Of a DNA stretch of 64,000 nucleotides, positions 9,700 to 19,489 are shown piece after piece (position 1 is the stretch's first letter; each line of letters opens with the position of its first letter). The notes beneath the pieces were generated by a model. The model saw only the letters and a list, made by a program, of their open reading frames with translations. It ran no database searches and was not told the origin of the DNA. The position numbers were made by a program, and so were the translations under genes. Source of the DNA: JAWKZG01 sp041396125 (GTDB lineage Bacteria > Pseudomonadota > Gammaproteobacteria > Competibacterales > Competibacteraceae); the NCBI GenBank assembly GCA_041396125.1, contig JAWKZG010000004.1, forward strand, positions 1-64,000, read 5' to 3'.

Positions 9700-10069
9700 G
9701 ATACTTCAGCATGAAAACGATGCTTAAAAAAACACCGCAAGCCCCGCAAGAGAAAAGCAGTTCATCCCATGCCGCTGGAAAAACCAACAGATAGCCATGC
9801 CCTTTAATCAAGGATGAGAAGCTTGACACACAGAAGGGTATAAGAAAAAGCCTGAATGTTTGCCAGGGATCAAGCGGTTGTTTGAGCGGTCCTGTAACAC
9901 TTAGTAAAAGCGCCATGCCGACTACAGCACTGATGCCAAGTGAGTTCAGCCAAAGCGCAGGTGCAGGGTCAAAACGGTAGAAGACCGTAACCAGATACCA
10001 GATGAGATAACACCAAAGTACGATTTTCCCTGTGTTCAGGCTCTGTAAGTACCTGATGACTGGTGACAT
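9668..10069 (-). CDS. Small integral membrane protein, unknown function
   Basis: A 133-residue protein with about four hydrophobic helices (IVLWCYLIWYLVTVFY, LGISAVVGMALLLSV, a weaker central span, and ELLFSCGACGVFLSIVFML) and a basic cytoplasmic tail YLAKFNYKKEA. I do not recognise a family. It overlaps the MFS transporter gene by 32 bp on the same strand, so it could be an accessory to that pump or merely co-transcribed. ATG at 10069; the upstream PPOX gene ends 30 bp before it, so the three genes may form one unit. Confidence 0.65.
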   Translation of the reverse strand: MSPVIRYLQSLNTGKIVLWCYLIWYLVTVFYRFDPAPALWLNSLGISAVVGMALLLSVTGPLKQPLDPWQTFRLFLIPFCVSSFSSLIKGHGYLLVFPAAWDELLFSCGACGVFLSIVFMLKYLAKFNYKKEA

Positions 10070-10098
10070 GTGTTTTTAGCGGATAATTAATATCGGCA

Positions 10099-10647
10099 TC
10101 AGGTGCCTGCCACCCATTTTTCGATGGGTGGTTGTTCTATATTTTTCTGGATGCCATCGACATCCCACAGCTTGGAAAAGACAAATGCTCTGGGACAGTG
10201 ACTATAAGACTCGACCACTTCCAGCAACAAGGCCTGCAGAAGCTTGGCATTTTCGTCTGGCTGAAAAACCTCCAGTGACAGCTTTTCAAATTCAGCCTCG
10301 CCCCGACGCAAGACTCTGACGGTTCCATTCACACGTACTGTTGTATTGATTCCAGGAATAAAAAATACCAATCCTATTTGGGCATTACTGGAAATATTGT
10401 CATAGGATTGAAAAAGCCGGTTTCCCGCCACATCAGGAATCAGCAGATGTTTATCATCAATAACCTTAACAAAACCAGGCTTTCCCCCTTTGGGAGATGC
10501 ATCGCAGGCACCCTGTGCATTACTGCTTGCCATGACTAAAAATGGTGAGTGACAAATAAAATCCTTAACCCACGGCACCATATAAGGTCTTACTTTACCC
10601 TTAGCCCGCTCTGATGGTTCACCAAATATTTCCTGAGCCTGATTCAT
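10099..10647 (-). CDS. FMN-dependent PPOX-type flavoprotein (MSMEG_1061-like)
   Basis: A split-barrel FMN-binding protein of the pyridoxamine-phosphate-oxidase-like superfamily, 182 residues. The stretches SPFLVMASSNAQGACDASPKGGKPGFV, LLIPDVAGNRLFQS and VRVNGTVRVL match the MSMEG_1061-type subgroup of PPOX flavoproteins rather than true PdxH, which is encoded separately at 45.6 kb. The substrate is unknown; oxidoreductase activity on a cofactor or xenobiotic is typical for the superfamily. I chose the ATG at 10647, right after a run of G residues that can serve as Shine-Dalgarno sequence. A longer reading frame to 10770 adds 41 residues that do not look like the family. Confidence 0.88.
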   Translation of the reverse strand: MNQAQEIFGEPSERAKGKVRPYMVPWVKDFICHSPFLVMASSNAQGACDASPKGGKPGFVKVIDDKHLLIPDVAGNRLFQSYDNISSNAQIGLVFFIPGINTTVRVNGTVRVLRRGEAEFEKLSLEVFQPDENAKLLQALLLEVVESYSHCPRAFVFSKLWDVDGIQKNIEQPPIEKWVAGT

Positions 10648-10663
10648 TGTGCCCCCCCCCTGG

Positions 10664-10696
10664 AGAAGTAATACAGAAGTAATACAGAAGTAATAC
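10664..10696. repeat. Three tandem copies of an 11-bp unit
   Basis: The unit AGAAGTAATAC occurs three times head to tail with no mismatches, in the presumed leader or promoter of the PPOX gene that starts at 10647. Copy number of such short tandems is often unstable and can change promoter spacing, but nothing here shows regulation. Confidence 0.9.
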
Positions 10697-10812
10697 TCGA
10701 GAAAGTGATAATCATGCCAACCCGCTGAGCGCACGGGCGACGCCAAGCATAACATGTTAACAAAAAGCAAGGCGAAAGCCCTGCCGCAGGGGGATTCAGG
10801 CCGTTATTTCTG

Positions 10813-12336
10813 TTAAATTTCCGCCAACACTTGAAAATTCTGCCTGCGTTCAATGCATTCGACACGATCCCGACCGGATTTTTTTGCCTGATACAGGGCA
10901 CGATCGGCTCGCTCAAGCATCTCGGCCAGCTGATCATCGGATGGCTCCAGACTGGCAACACCAATACTGACGGTAACCACGATATCGCTGGAGATTTCAG
11001 GGAAGGATAACTCAGAGGTGACCACACGCAATCGTTGAGCGATCTGAAATGCCGTTTCCAGTGTGGTTTCGGGGAGAATGGCGCAGAATTCCTCGCCGCC
11101 GGTACGACCGATTAAATCCTGCCCGCGAAGCACCTGCTTCCATCCCGCTGCACAGCTATGCAATACCTGGTCGCCTGCAGCATGTCCATAAGTGTCATTG
11201 ATACGTTTGAAATGATCAATGTCCAGCATCAGCAAGGCGAACGGCCGATAATATCGTCGCGCCCGCTTGAATTCGTGCTCAGCGAACTGGAACAAAGCAC
11301 GGCGGTTAGGCAGACTGGTAAGACTGTCAGTTCTCGCCAGCCATCGCATTTCACGCTCGGCGATTCTTCTTGCGCGTAATGCACGGTGCAGAAAGGCGGT
11401 AAATATCAGCGTCAGGAGCGTTAATACCGCCCCCCCGAGTAATGCCCTGTCGCGCCACAAACGCCAGGCAGAGAGCACCGTATCCAGACTTTGACTTACC
11501 AGTACAACCACCGGAAAACGCTCCAGACGCTGATAGCTGACCAATCGGGGCATATCGCTGACTGAAGTATCAGAGATAAACACACCCTGCGACTTTGTCC
11601 CATACTCGGTTGCAAAGCGGGGCCGATCGGCTACGTTTTTGCCGATCAATACGCTCAGCTCAGGTGTCCGCGAGAAAATGGTGCCATCCAGCAGCATCAG
11701 GGCGATAGAGCCATTGGGTTTTAGCCGCATACGTTCGTGCAACAGAAACAGACGATCCAGAGAAATAGTTGCATAGACGACAACAATACCTGACACCGGA
11801 CGCTGAAGCCGTAATGAAACAGGAACTTCCCAGCGGTTCGCGGCCCGACCCAAGGCCGGATGACCTATGTATAAAAGGGGTTCCGAACGCTCCATCTGTG
11901 CCGTAAAAAAAGCTTGAGCAGAGACGTCAGTCAATGGCGAACGCTCAAAGGCCGGTATCCGGGTCGCTATACCATTCGCAGCGATCAGCCGCAGGTCAAT
12001 CAGACCGTCTGCGGCACGGCGCAACTCGTCAACCAGGGCAACGAAGTGGGCGTCAGTGCGGGGGTCGATATCCGGATTCGCGGCAAGCCAGAGATCGAGT
12101 GTGTGCAGGGCAGTTTCAACAGCGCTGAATATGCCAGCGGTTTGCAGCGCTACGGCCTGATCCAGTTGGGTCAATTCGCGCTGCCCTGCAGCAATAACCT
12201 GATCCTTCTGCAGCGTCTCCCAAACGACAAACAAAGCCCAGAGCGCTGCCAGCAAGCAAGCAGCAAGCCCGAGCAAGCCCCAGCGCTCAAAGCCGGTTAC
12301 CAGTCGTCGTGTCCGTATTGCCCTGGTTGTAATCAT
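10813..12336 (-). CDS. Membrane diguanylate cyclase with periplasmic Cache-like sensor
   Basis: About 507 residues. A first membrane helix (LLGLAACLLAALWALFVVW) is followed by a roughly 260-residue periplasmic region of dCache type (SLRLQRPVSGIVVVYATIS, YQRLERFPVVVLVSQS), a second helix (LLGGAVLTLLTLIFTAFL), and a GGDEF domain. The active-site motif is an intact GGEEF near residue 412, with the inhibitory RxxD site (RGQD) five residues before it, so it should make c-di-GMP from GTP with product feedback. The ATG at 12336 overlaps the stop of the upstream EAL-protein gene (ATGA). I prefer it to an upstream in-frame start whose extra 73 residues are antisense-like and lie within the EAL sequence. 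Its partner is predicted to degrade the product, so the two may form an opposing pair. Confidence 0.92.
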   Translation of the reverse strand: MITTRAIRTRRLVTGFERWGLLGLAACLLAALWALFVVWETLQKDQVIAAGQRELTQLDQAVALQTAGIFSAVETALHTLDLWLAANPDIDPRTDAHFVALVDELRRAADGLIDLRLIAANGIATRIPAFERSPLTDVSAQAFFTAQMERSEPLLYIGHPALGRAANRWEVPVSLRLQRPVSGIVVVYATISLDRLFLLHERMRLKPNGSIALMLLDGTIFSRTPELSVLIGKNVADRPRFATEYGTKSQGVFISDTSVSDMPRLVSYQRLERFPVVVLVSQSLDTVLSAWRLWRDRALLGGAVLTLLTLIFTAFLHRALRARRIAEREMRWLARTDSLTSLPNRRALFQFAEHEFKRARRYYRPFALLMLDIDHFKRINDTYGHAAGDQVLHSCAAGWKQVLRGQDLIGRTGGEEFCAILPETTLETAFQIAQRLRVVTSELSFPEISSDIVVTVSIGVASLEPSDDQLAEMLERADRALYQAKKSGRDRVECIERRQNFQVLAEI

Positions 12337-15055
12337 TTGCTGTCCTGCAGCAACGAGGTCGCTGCCATTGCCGCACCGGGGGCAAATACATAATGCGTCC
12401 GCAGCATCGGCTCGAGTTCCTGCAACGGGAGCGGCTTGCTGATCAGGTAGCCCTGCATCTGATGGCAGCCCAGCGCCCGCAGCCTGGCAATCTGAGTTTC
12501 TTTTTCCACACCTTCGGCGATCACCGTCAACTGTCCTGCCTGCGCCAGCGCACAAATCATCGATACGATGTTCCTGGAATAGTCATTGGTATCCATATCC
12601 ATGACGAACGAGCGGTCAATTTTCAGGGTGTCGATGGGTAATTTGCTGAGATAAGCGAGTGAGCTATGGCCTGTACCGAAATCATCAGGGCTATCGCGAT
12701 ACCGGCTTCACGAAGAATCGTAAGCCGGTCCACCATTTCATCAATCCGTTCCATGATGGCGCTTTCGGTTATTTCCAGATCCAGCCTGATTTCAGAGGAT
12801 GGCAAGCGTTGCACCGCATCGAGCACTGTCTGGGCAAAATCGTGCTGTCGAACCTGCACCGGTGACACATTGACTGCAATCCGGGGCAGAGGTATCCCGC
12901 GTGCCGACCACTCCAGCAGGTCGGATACCGCCTGGTCAAGCGCCCAGCGGCCCACCTCAATAATCATGCCGGTTTCTTCAAGCAACGGGATAAATTTTCC
13001 TGGCGGCACCAGACCCGAACGAGGATCGCGCCAGCGGATCAGCGCTTCCAGGCCAACGACTGCCCCCGTGTTCAGATCGATCTTGGGCTGGTAGTGAAGC
13101 ACAAATTCCTGGTTGTTCAGAGCTGAGCGCAAGCGGGTCTCCAGCAAAAGTGTTTCTGTGATCCGCGCGTTTATCTCGGGCGCATGAAACGCGAATCTTG
13201 CCAGATCTTTTTTGGCCGTGCGCAAGGCTGTCTCCGCATTGGCGAACAACGCACCGGCATCCGTGCCATCGGACGGAAACATGGCGATACCGATACGGGC
13301 AGACGTTCTGATCTCCTGTTCATTAATCAAAAATGGCTGTTCGAATTCAGGCAGAATACAATTATTGATGAAATGGGCCGCCTCCGCCGGTTTACCCAAC
13401 CCTGAGATGGCAATGGCAAAGAGGTCTGACCCGATACGTGCCACATTGCCGTCCCTGCCTACGGCGGATTGCAACCGTGCGGCCACTTGTCGCAGAAACG
13501 CATCGCCGCCATTATGACCCAGTGAAATATTGATCGACCGAAAGCGCTCCGGATCAAGCAATATGACCGCTGCGGAGCCCTGCTGACGACGCGCTGAATG
13601 GATAATTTGTGCGATCTGCTCAAAAAACAGTGACCGGTTGGGCAGACCGGTCAGTGCATCGTAATAGGCCAAATGGTCCAGACGCTCGGATTTATCCAGA
13701 TGATCCAGCGCAAACGCGACGTCGCCGGCCAGTTCCTGCAGCAGTTTAAGTTCCTCCGCGACATAGGCATTTTTTTGCATTGAGTAGAGCGCCAATACCC
13801 CATACACCTGTTCGCCGTTCAACAGCGGCAAAACAATGATTGAACCGAAACCCTCGCGCAGGGTTGCTGCCGGCACAACGAGACGTTGATCAGTTGCGGT
13901 ATCATTCACCGCTATCGGCGCACGGGCGTTTACCGCCAGGCTGACCAGACCGGGTTTACCGTTATGCTCGAGGTTCACATCAAGCCCGATCTCATCCAGG
14001 ATAGCGGCATGCGGGCCAGCCGATGCAACGGGCCGCACCTTGCCGGCAACGGCGTCATGAATACCGATCCAGGCAAACACGGTATCGCTCTCAGTAACCG
14101 CAATATTACAGGCACCCCGAAAAAGATCTTCGCGGCTGCGCACCCGGATAATGAGGCTGTTGATTCGACTCATCACTTCGAGTGTCCGGTTCAGGCGCAG
14201 CATGCGCTCTTGGGCGTGCTTGTGTTCAGTGACATCCATCATGGTGCCACCACCTACACTCGGCTGATCCTGCCCGTCGCGCAGCACATCGATGGTGGCG
14301 GAAAGATGACACACCGGGCCATGTTCGGGATTGGTTCGAAAATCCAGACGGCGTTGGGTCCGCGCATATTCAGAGGGTACGTATTCAGCATACACACGGT
14401 GCCGATCATCGGGATGGATATAGGTAAGAAACTCGCTGATTTTAGGTGGTGGCAGCGCCAGATCGCGCCCGATCAGGCGATACATCTGCTTCGACCAGCG
14501 CCCGCGTCCTGTCTTCAAATCGAGTTCCCAGCTGCCGATTTTAGCGCGTTCCTGGGCAACTTCGAGATCGGAATTGCTGTGCAATAATTCCCGCGCTGTA
14601 AGGGCCTTCTCTGCTTGCATTTGACGCAGCTCGATAGCACGCTCAATAGCCGGCACGAGCCTGCCAAGGCGATCTTTGAGCAGATAATCGGTGGCACCGA
14701 GCTGGATGGCTTGTACCGCTGTTTCTTCTCCGACTGTGCCGGATACCAGGATGAATGGCGTTACTTTATCGCGGGCGCGCAGCAATTTAAGCGCTTCCAG
14801 ACCACTGAATCCCGGCAGTCTGAAATCCGAGAGAATGATATCCGGCGTATCGTTCAGCGCATCGAGGAATTCTTCTTCCGAAGCAACGACACGGACAGGA
14901 ACCGGGTAACCCTCACGCCGCAAGGCGGCAAAGATCAGTTCGACATCATAATCCAGATCCTCAATCAAGAGAATCCTCAGAGGATCAGTCACTGCAGCTG
15001 GCTCCGTCCCGAAAGAACGCCCGCAGGCGCTTGCCATGCCGTGTTGGGACTGCAT
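12333..15055 (-). CDS. REC-PAS-GAF-GGDEF-EAL cyclic-di-GMP phosphodiesterase response regulator (frameshifted)
   Basis: Domains in order: receiver (about 24-145, ILLIEDLDYD and phosphoacceptor region ILSDFRLPG), PAS (about 165-285, HPDDRHRVYAEY), GAF (about 310-455), GGDEF (about 460-620) and EAL (about 640-890). The GGDEF site reads RIGSDLF in place of GGDEF, so it is probably not catalytic. EALIRW, NVSPVQ and EITESAIM indicate a working phosphodiesterase. Near 12688 one base appears to be missing: adding a G turns ALMISVQAIAHSL into ALDDFGTGHSSLAYL, the expected EAL sequence, and the frame then runs through KIDRSFV and VIAEGVE to the stop at 12333. The corrected protein has about 907 residues. 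It overlaps the downstream diguanylate cyclase by 4 bp. Upstream is a 450-bp gap, so its promoter is probably there. Confidence 0.9.
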
Positions 15056-15188
15056 GATGGATAATAGGGCTTATACAACGTAGGGTACACTCACACACTT
15101 TTCTGACGCGGTGCATGGGTCTACCGGCTCTATACCAAACGAATGAACCTGCAGCCAGCAGAAAACCGGTCAGCTTAGTGAGAGGCAT
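14985..15188 (-). CDS. Possible 67-residue small protein
   Basis: An ATG at 15188 is preceded by a strong AGGAG six bases upstream. It opens a 67-codon frame beginning MPLTKLTGFLLAAGSFVWY, with one short hydrophobic segment followed by a very basic region. It overlaps the start of the REC-PAS-GAF-GGDEF-EAL gene by 71 bp in another frame. The good ribosome binding site argues for translation; the overlapping, arginine- and histidine-rich tail argues against a conserved protein. It could be a leader peptide for the downstream gene. Low confidence. Confidence 0.3.
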   Translation of the reverse strand: MPLTKLTGFLLAAGSFVWYRAGRPMHRVRKVCECTLRCISPIIHHAVPTRHGKRLRAFFRDGASCSD

Positions 15189-15639
15189 GTCTATCTCCTT
15201 TGCCTGTTCGAGTACCATTCTCAGGTACCAGTAAATCTAAAAACCTTAGCAGTTTTTGCAAATTGCTCCGGACTTAAACTTGCCATTATTAAGTCGTACC
15301 CTACCCTGTAAACCGTTTGCAACCATCCCGAGTACTTCCTGGTCATTACTCACCACTCATTTTTCGGTCGCTCACGACTGTGTTAGCGCCGCCTGGTCAG
15401 AGTATCCAGCAAAAAGTTCGCCACTCGGCAGTTATGCTACTTTTTTTTGCACTTATAACAATTCTTTGATTTTACTCATCCAAAGTACTACAAACGGGAG
15501 GATATTCTGAGAATGTCGCTCAAGAGCAATCAATCGGATTAATCAGATTGTCAAATCCCCGGCGAACATAATGGCTTTTTGCTATACCAGTTTTTGACAG
15601 TTAATGACCCGCCGGGTAAAAAATGCATTATTTATGCGG
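15189..15639. other. 451-bp intergenic region without a recognised gene
   Basis: Separates the CheY-like regulator gene (ends at 15640, minus strand) from the EAL-protein gene downstream. It is more AT-rich than its surroundings and contains a T8 run near 15440 and a short inverted repeat (GTACC at 15212, GGTAC at 15224). I see no convincing ORF, tRNA or strong intrinsic terminator. It probably holds the transcription end of the two-component operon and the promoter for the EAL/GGDEF pair. Confidence 0.5.
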
Positions 15640-16107
15640 CTAGACCTGTAGCGTGTTATCAGGCGCTGAGGGTGCTGTTTTATTACACAACAGCCAATAC
15701 CTGCCGAGCACACGCACCACTTCCGTATACTCTTCAAAATCGACCGGTTTGACGACATAACTGTTGGCACCCAATTGATAACTGTCAATCAAATCGGATT
15801 CCTCTGCTGATGACGTCATGACAACAACCGGAATCGTACGCGTGCGTGCATCGCCCTTAAGCTGGCGCAACACCTCCAGGCCACCGATTTTGGGCAGATT
15901 CAAATCCAGCAGAATCACCCGGGGCGGATCCTCCAGGACACCGCTAACACTCTCTGTGCCAAAGATAAAATCGAGCGCTTCGGCACCATCCCGCGCAATA
16001 ACAATATCATTGGCAAGATGATGTTTTCGCAGTGCCTTAAGCGCCAGCTCTTCGTCAAACGGATTATCTTCGACCAGCAGCAGCTCAACTGGCTTGAAGA
16101 GGGACAT
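15640..16107 (-). CDS. CheY-like response regulator, Rcp1-type
   Basis: A stand-alone receiver domain of 155 residues with LLLVEDNPFDEELALKAL at the start, the phosphoacceptor in VILLDLNLPKIGG and the conserved lysine in SYVVKPVDFEEY. The DNPxDxxL pattern and length match the Rcp1-like single-domain regulators commonly paired with PAS-type or phytochrome histidine kinases. No output domain is present, so it should act by protein contact or phosphotransfer. The ATG at 16107 has AAGGAGAG upstream and overlaps the 3' end of the histidine kinase gene by 23 bp, which marks the kinase as its partner. Confidence 0.92.
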   Translation of the reverse strand: MSLFKPVELLLVEDNPFDEELALKALRKHHLANDIVIARDGAEALDFIFGTESVSGVLEDPPRVILLDLNLPKIGGLEVLRQLKGDARTRTIPVVVMTSSAEESDLIDSYQLGANSYVVKPVDFEEYTEVVRVLGRYWLLCNKTAPSAPDNTLQV

Positions 16108-18019
16108 AGATCTCTCCTTCGCGAAGTGTGAAGTAGAACGTCGCACCAGCTCCAGGTGTGCTTTCGGCCCACACCCGACCGCCGTGCCGCCGTACGATTC
16201 GGGCAACGGTGGCAAGTCCAACACCCGTTCCGGGAAACTCGGCAGCACGATGCAAGCGCTGGAACATCTGAAACAACTTATCGGCATAGCGCATGTCGAA
16301 ACCAGCACCGTTGTCACGCACGTAGTACACCACCGTGTCATTTTGCGCTAACAGACTGCCTATCTCGATTTGGGCTGTGGCTACTTTTGTGGTGTATTTA
16401 AGAGCATTGCCGATCAGATTCATCCAGACCTGCTGCACCAGCCCCGGATCAGCTTCATAGGACGGCAGATCACCCACAGTAATCTCGATCTGCCGCCCCT
16501 CGCGCTCACTTTCCAACTGTGCCAGGCACTCGTGCACCTGTTTAACCGCATCGACCACCCGGCTTTTAAGCACTTGCCGACCGACTTTGGAAAGCCCAAG
16601 CAGGTCATCAATCAGCTGGCCCATACGTTTTGCGTTCTCCGAGCACATGCGCAGATAGCGCTGCAGCTCCGGATCGCTCTGATCACCGTGTTCTTCCAGT
16701 GCCAGACGCGAGAAACCATCGATAGCCCGCAGAGGTGCGCGCAAATCGTGTGATACCGAATAGGAAAATGCTTCGAGTTCCTGAATAGCATGGTCACGCT
16801 CTTCGACTCGCCGCTGCAGGGCAGTTGTCAAGGCCTTCGCTTCGGCTTCCACCGCTACGCGCAAGGTGATGTCACGCAGGATTACCGTATATAAGCGTTC
16901 CTCTGATCCGCCCATCTGCGAAATTGAGGCCTCGATCGGAAACTCGCTGCCGTCAGCGCGGCACGCCACTATTCGCCCGAGGTGCCCCATGGCGCGATTA
17001 GTTACACCGGTACGGCCGAAATTCTCAACGTGACCGGTATGGACCGCGTGAAAACGCTCTGGAATTAAAATATCCAGGGCTTTCCCTTGAAGATCATCTG
17101 CCCGATAGCCGAACATGCGCTCTGCCGCTGGATTTACCAGGACAATCTCACGCCGGGTGTTAACCGTAATGATGCCGTCCATTGCGGAGATAATCACGCC
17201 GGCCAGACGCTCTTCCGCTCGCTGGCGCTCGGCGATTTCGCTTTTCATCTTGCAATATGATGCATGCAAACGGTCTGTCATCGCATTGAAAGCCCGTGCC
17301 AATGCGCCGATCTCGTCTGCCGAGCCCGCAATATGCTGAGCAACATGTAAATCGCCGTTGGCCGGATCAGCATTTTCCAGACCGTCGACCAGTCCTGCCA
17401 GACGACCGCCCACATTGCGGTGCAGATAGAAAAAGTTATCAGAATGATGAGAATTGCAGCACCGACGCCGTACAACCCGAGTCGCAGCAAGGAAAGCTGG
17501 CCGTGCACCGTATCACTGAGTACCGTGTCAAGCTTATTGAGACTGTGCGCAGCCAGATCTTTCAGGCTTGCTTCGGCCCGATCCGACTGAATAGAGAGTT
17601 TCTCGAAAGCAATGTGTGTGGCGGACAGGTTGTTCGTTTGAACACCGCGGACAAATTCTCACGGCTGCGGGCGCTTTTTTCTCAATCTCATTGAATTCAT
17701 GGATCAGCCGTTCTACGCTGCGATCTTCCGTCACACTGTGGTCAGTCGCCAGATAGAGCGCAATTTCACGTTCGGCGCTCTCAACTGCGTCCAGACGACT
17801 CTGCTTGCCATCGAAGTAATAAGACAACAGATTGGCACGCGTTGATTTCTGCAGCTCGCTGATCTGATTCGTGAGCCGTACTGTTGCCACCAATTGGTGG
17901 CGTGCCTCAACCAGAGACTGCTGCTGCTGCTGCAAAATCACAAACAGCGCTATCCACAGACCGGCCAGCACAACTGTAACCAGCAGCATCGGGACAAGAA
18001 TTTTAAAACCTAATCTCAC
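16085..18019 (-). CDS. HAMP-PAS sensor histidine kinase (two compensating frameshifts)
   Basis: The N-terminal helix (ILVPMLLVTVVLAGLWIALFVIL) is followed by a periplasmic helical region of about 170 residues, a second helix (YGVGAAILIILITF), HAMP (GSADEIGALARAFNAMTDRL), PAS (VIISAMDGIITVNTRREIVLVN), HisKA with SYSVSHDLRAPLRAI (the phospho-His) and an HATPase with NALKYT, DNGAGFD and GTGVGLA. The frame changes near 17660 and again near 17435, but the joined span is an exact multiple of three (about 644 residues). The HDLRAPL subtype is usual for kinases that pair with Rcp1-like regulators. GTG start at 18019 with GGAGAG upstream. Directly upstream is a membrane-anchored binding protein that may provide its ligand signal. 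Confidence 0.85.
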
Positions 18020-18038
18020 GTGTACTCTCCGCCCGGAC

Positions 18039-19085
18039 TCAATCAGCCGCTATATCGACCGGCAAAGTAACCGCTGCCGCGCGCACGCTTTTCAGGTATT
18101 GCGCGACAATCGCACGGCGGATGTCGGGAGCGGGCTGGGTAAGACGACCCGTGTCCTTGAACCACAGACTCTCCTGCGTCAACATCGTCAACAGCACATA
18201 ATCGAGCTTGACTTCAAGTACAGCAGTATTCCAGCCGGTGCGAACCGCCTGCTCGGAGTAGACGCCGGCCAGCCCACGCGCAACGATCTGAATACTTTCC
18301 TCCTGGTTTGCGCGGGAAAAATCCAGAGCCCGCACGATAGCTTTCAGCAAGCGTGTCATGGCTTCAGGTTTTGCCAGAATCACTTCCCGCATGCCGACCA
18401 GCATCGATGCCTCGGCATAAATGTCAGAATAGAATGCCGTCATGCGCTCGTCGCCAAACGTTTGCTGCAGCTGAAACAGCACCGGATTAAAGGCAACCAG
18501 CGCATCGACTGTCCCACTGGACAAAGCCTGCTCGTATTGTTTCGGTTCGATGGGCACTTTTGTAATATCTGCGCTATCGATACCTTCCGCTGCCAGCAAT
18601 GCGGACAGGAAATACTCGGTGGAGGTGCCTGGTGTAACGCCAATTCGTCGACCTTTGACATCACTCACCTGCCCGATACCGCTGCTATTCAGGGCGACCA
18701 GCGCGTGGCTAAGCGTCGAGGTGTGTAAAGTCGACAGGATACCGAGATCCTGCCCTGCACCGAGATTAAGCACCGTTGGCGTTTCATAAACGGTCGAAAT
18801 GTCGGCCTCACCCTGAATCACACTTCTGAGCGCATCCCGGCCCAAAAAGAAGTTTTTGAGCGTTACATCGAGGCCTGCATCTACAAAATAGCCTTGGGCC
18901 TCGGCAATGTAGACCAGGGCACAGGCCGGGCCTGACTGCGCGACAGCAATAACCAGTGCTTCCGGGGTAGGTCTGGTGTCTTGAAAGTAGCGCATGTAGC
19001 CGAGCGCCAGTACAGCAATAACCGCAAACACGAGCAAACTAATAGTCTGCGGCTTGGCGCGGCGGGAAACAGGCGTGGAATTCAT
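18039..19085 (-). CDS. Membrane-anchored NMT1/THI5-like ABC substrate-binding protein
   Basis: A 348-residue periplasmic-binding-protein fold of the NMT1/THI5/SsuA (nitrate, sulfonate, taurine) class. LVIAVAQSGPACALVYIAEAQGYFVDAGLDVTL, GEADISTVYETPTV and KGRRIGVTPGTSTEYFLSALLAAEGI are typical. An N-terminal helix (ISLLVFAVIAVLALGYM) with no lipobox cysteine should anchor it in the inner membrane. There is no ABC permease or ATPase gene nearby. The gene is sandwiched between a response regulator (ATGA overlap at 19082-19085) and a histidine kinase (20 bp downstream), so a sensory rather than transport role is the better guess. The ligand is unknown. Confidence 0.85.
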   Translation of the reverse strand: MNSTPVSRRAKPQTISLLVFAVIAVLALGYMRYFQDTRPTPEALVIAVAQSGPACALVYIAEAQGYFVDAGLDVTLKNFFLGRDALRSVIQGEADISTVYETPTVLNLGAGQDLGILSTLHTSTLSHALVALNSSGIGQVSDVKGRRIGVTPGTSTEYFLSALLAAEGIDSADITKVPIEPKQYEQALSSGTVDALVAFNPVLFQLQQTFGDERMTAFYSDIYAEASMLVGMREVILAKPEAMTRLLKAIVRALDFSRANQEESIQIVARGLAGVYSEQAVRTGWNTAVLEVKLDYVLLTMLTQESLWFKDTGRLTQPAPDIRRAIVAQYLKSVRAAAVTLPVDIAAD

Positions 19086-19489
19086 GCAGTACCTTTGGAC
19101 AATCTGTTCAAGTCTGAGAGCAGCGGTTCAAGCTCTTCGAAAATGCGGTCTTTGGGAATGAAGGCGACTGCACCTGCCGCCATGGCCTGAGCCCTGGTGC
19201 GCGCTGAACTGTCAATCGAGACCACGACGACCAGGGTCTCAGGTGTCAGTGTTTCAATACGGTGTGTGAGTTCGATGCCATCGGCATCCGGCAGGCAGAC
19301 ATCCATCAGCACCAGCAACGGGCGCTCACGCGCGAATACTTCAAGTGCTGTGGCACCATCAGCAGCTTCCAGTACCTGGACTGCCGGCAATAGCATGTGC
19401 AATAAATCGCACAGGGCAGCCCGCATCGGTGGTTGATCCTCAACTACCAGCGCACTAAACAGCTTCGACACGCTGTCGGTCATGATCAT
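19082..19489 (-). CDS. Single-domain response regulator
   Basis: A 135-residue receiver domain: ALVVEDQPPMRAALCDLL, phosphoacceptor Asp in LVLMDVCLPDADG, and AFIPKDRIFEEL with the conserved lysine. There is no output domain. It is the first gene of a tightly packed unit (regulator, binding protein, kinase, Rcp1-like regulator), so the kinase at 16.1-18.0 kb may serve two receivers. The ATG at 19489 is used here; a second ATG lies two codons later. Confidence 0.88.
   Translation of the reverse strand: MIMTDSVSKLFSALVVEDQPPMRAALCDLLHMLLPAVQVLEAADGATALEVFARERPLLVLMDVCLPDADGIELTHRIETLTPETLVVVVSIDSSARTRAQAMAAGAVAFIPKDRIFEELEPLLSDLNRLSKGTA

Noticed and set aside
10648..10770. Longer N-terminus for the PPOX flavoprotein
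   Set aside because: The extra 41 residues include the translated tandem repeat and do not resemble the family; the ATG at 10647 fits better.
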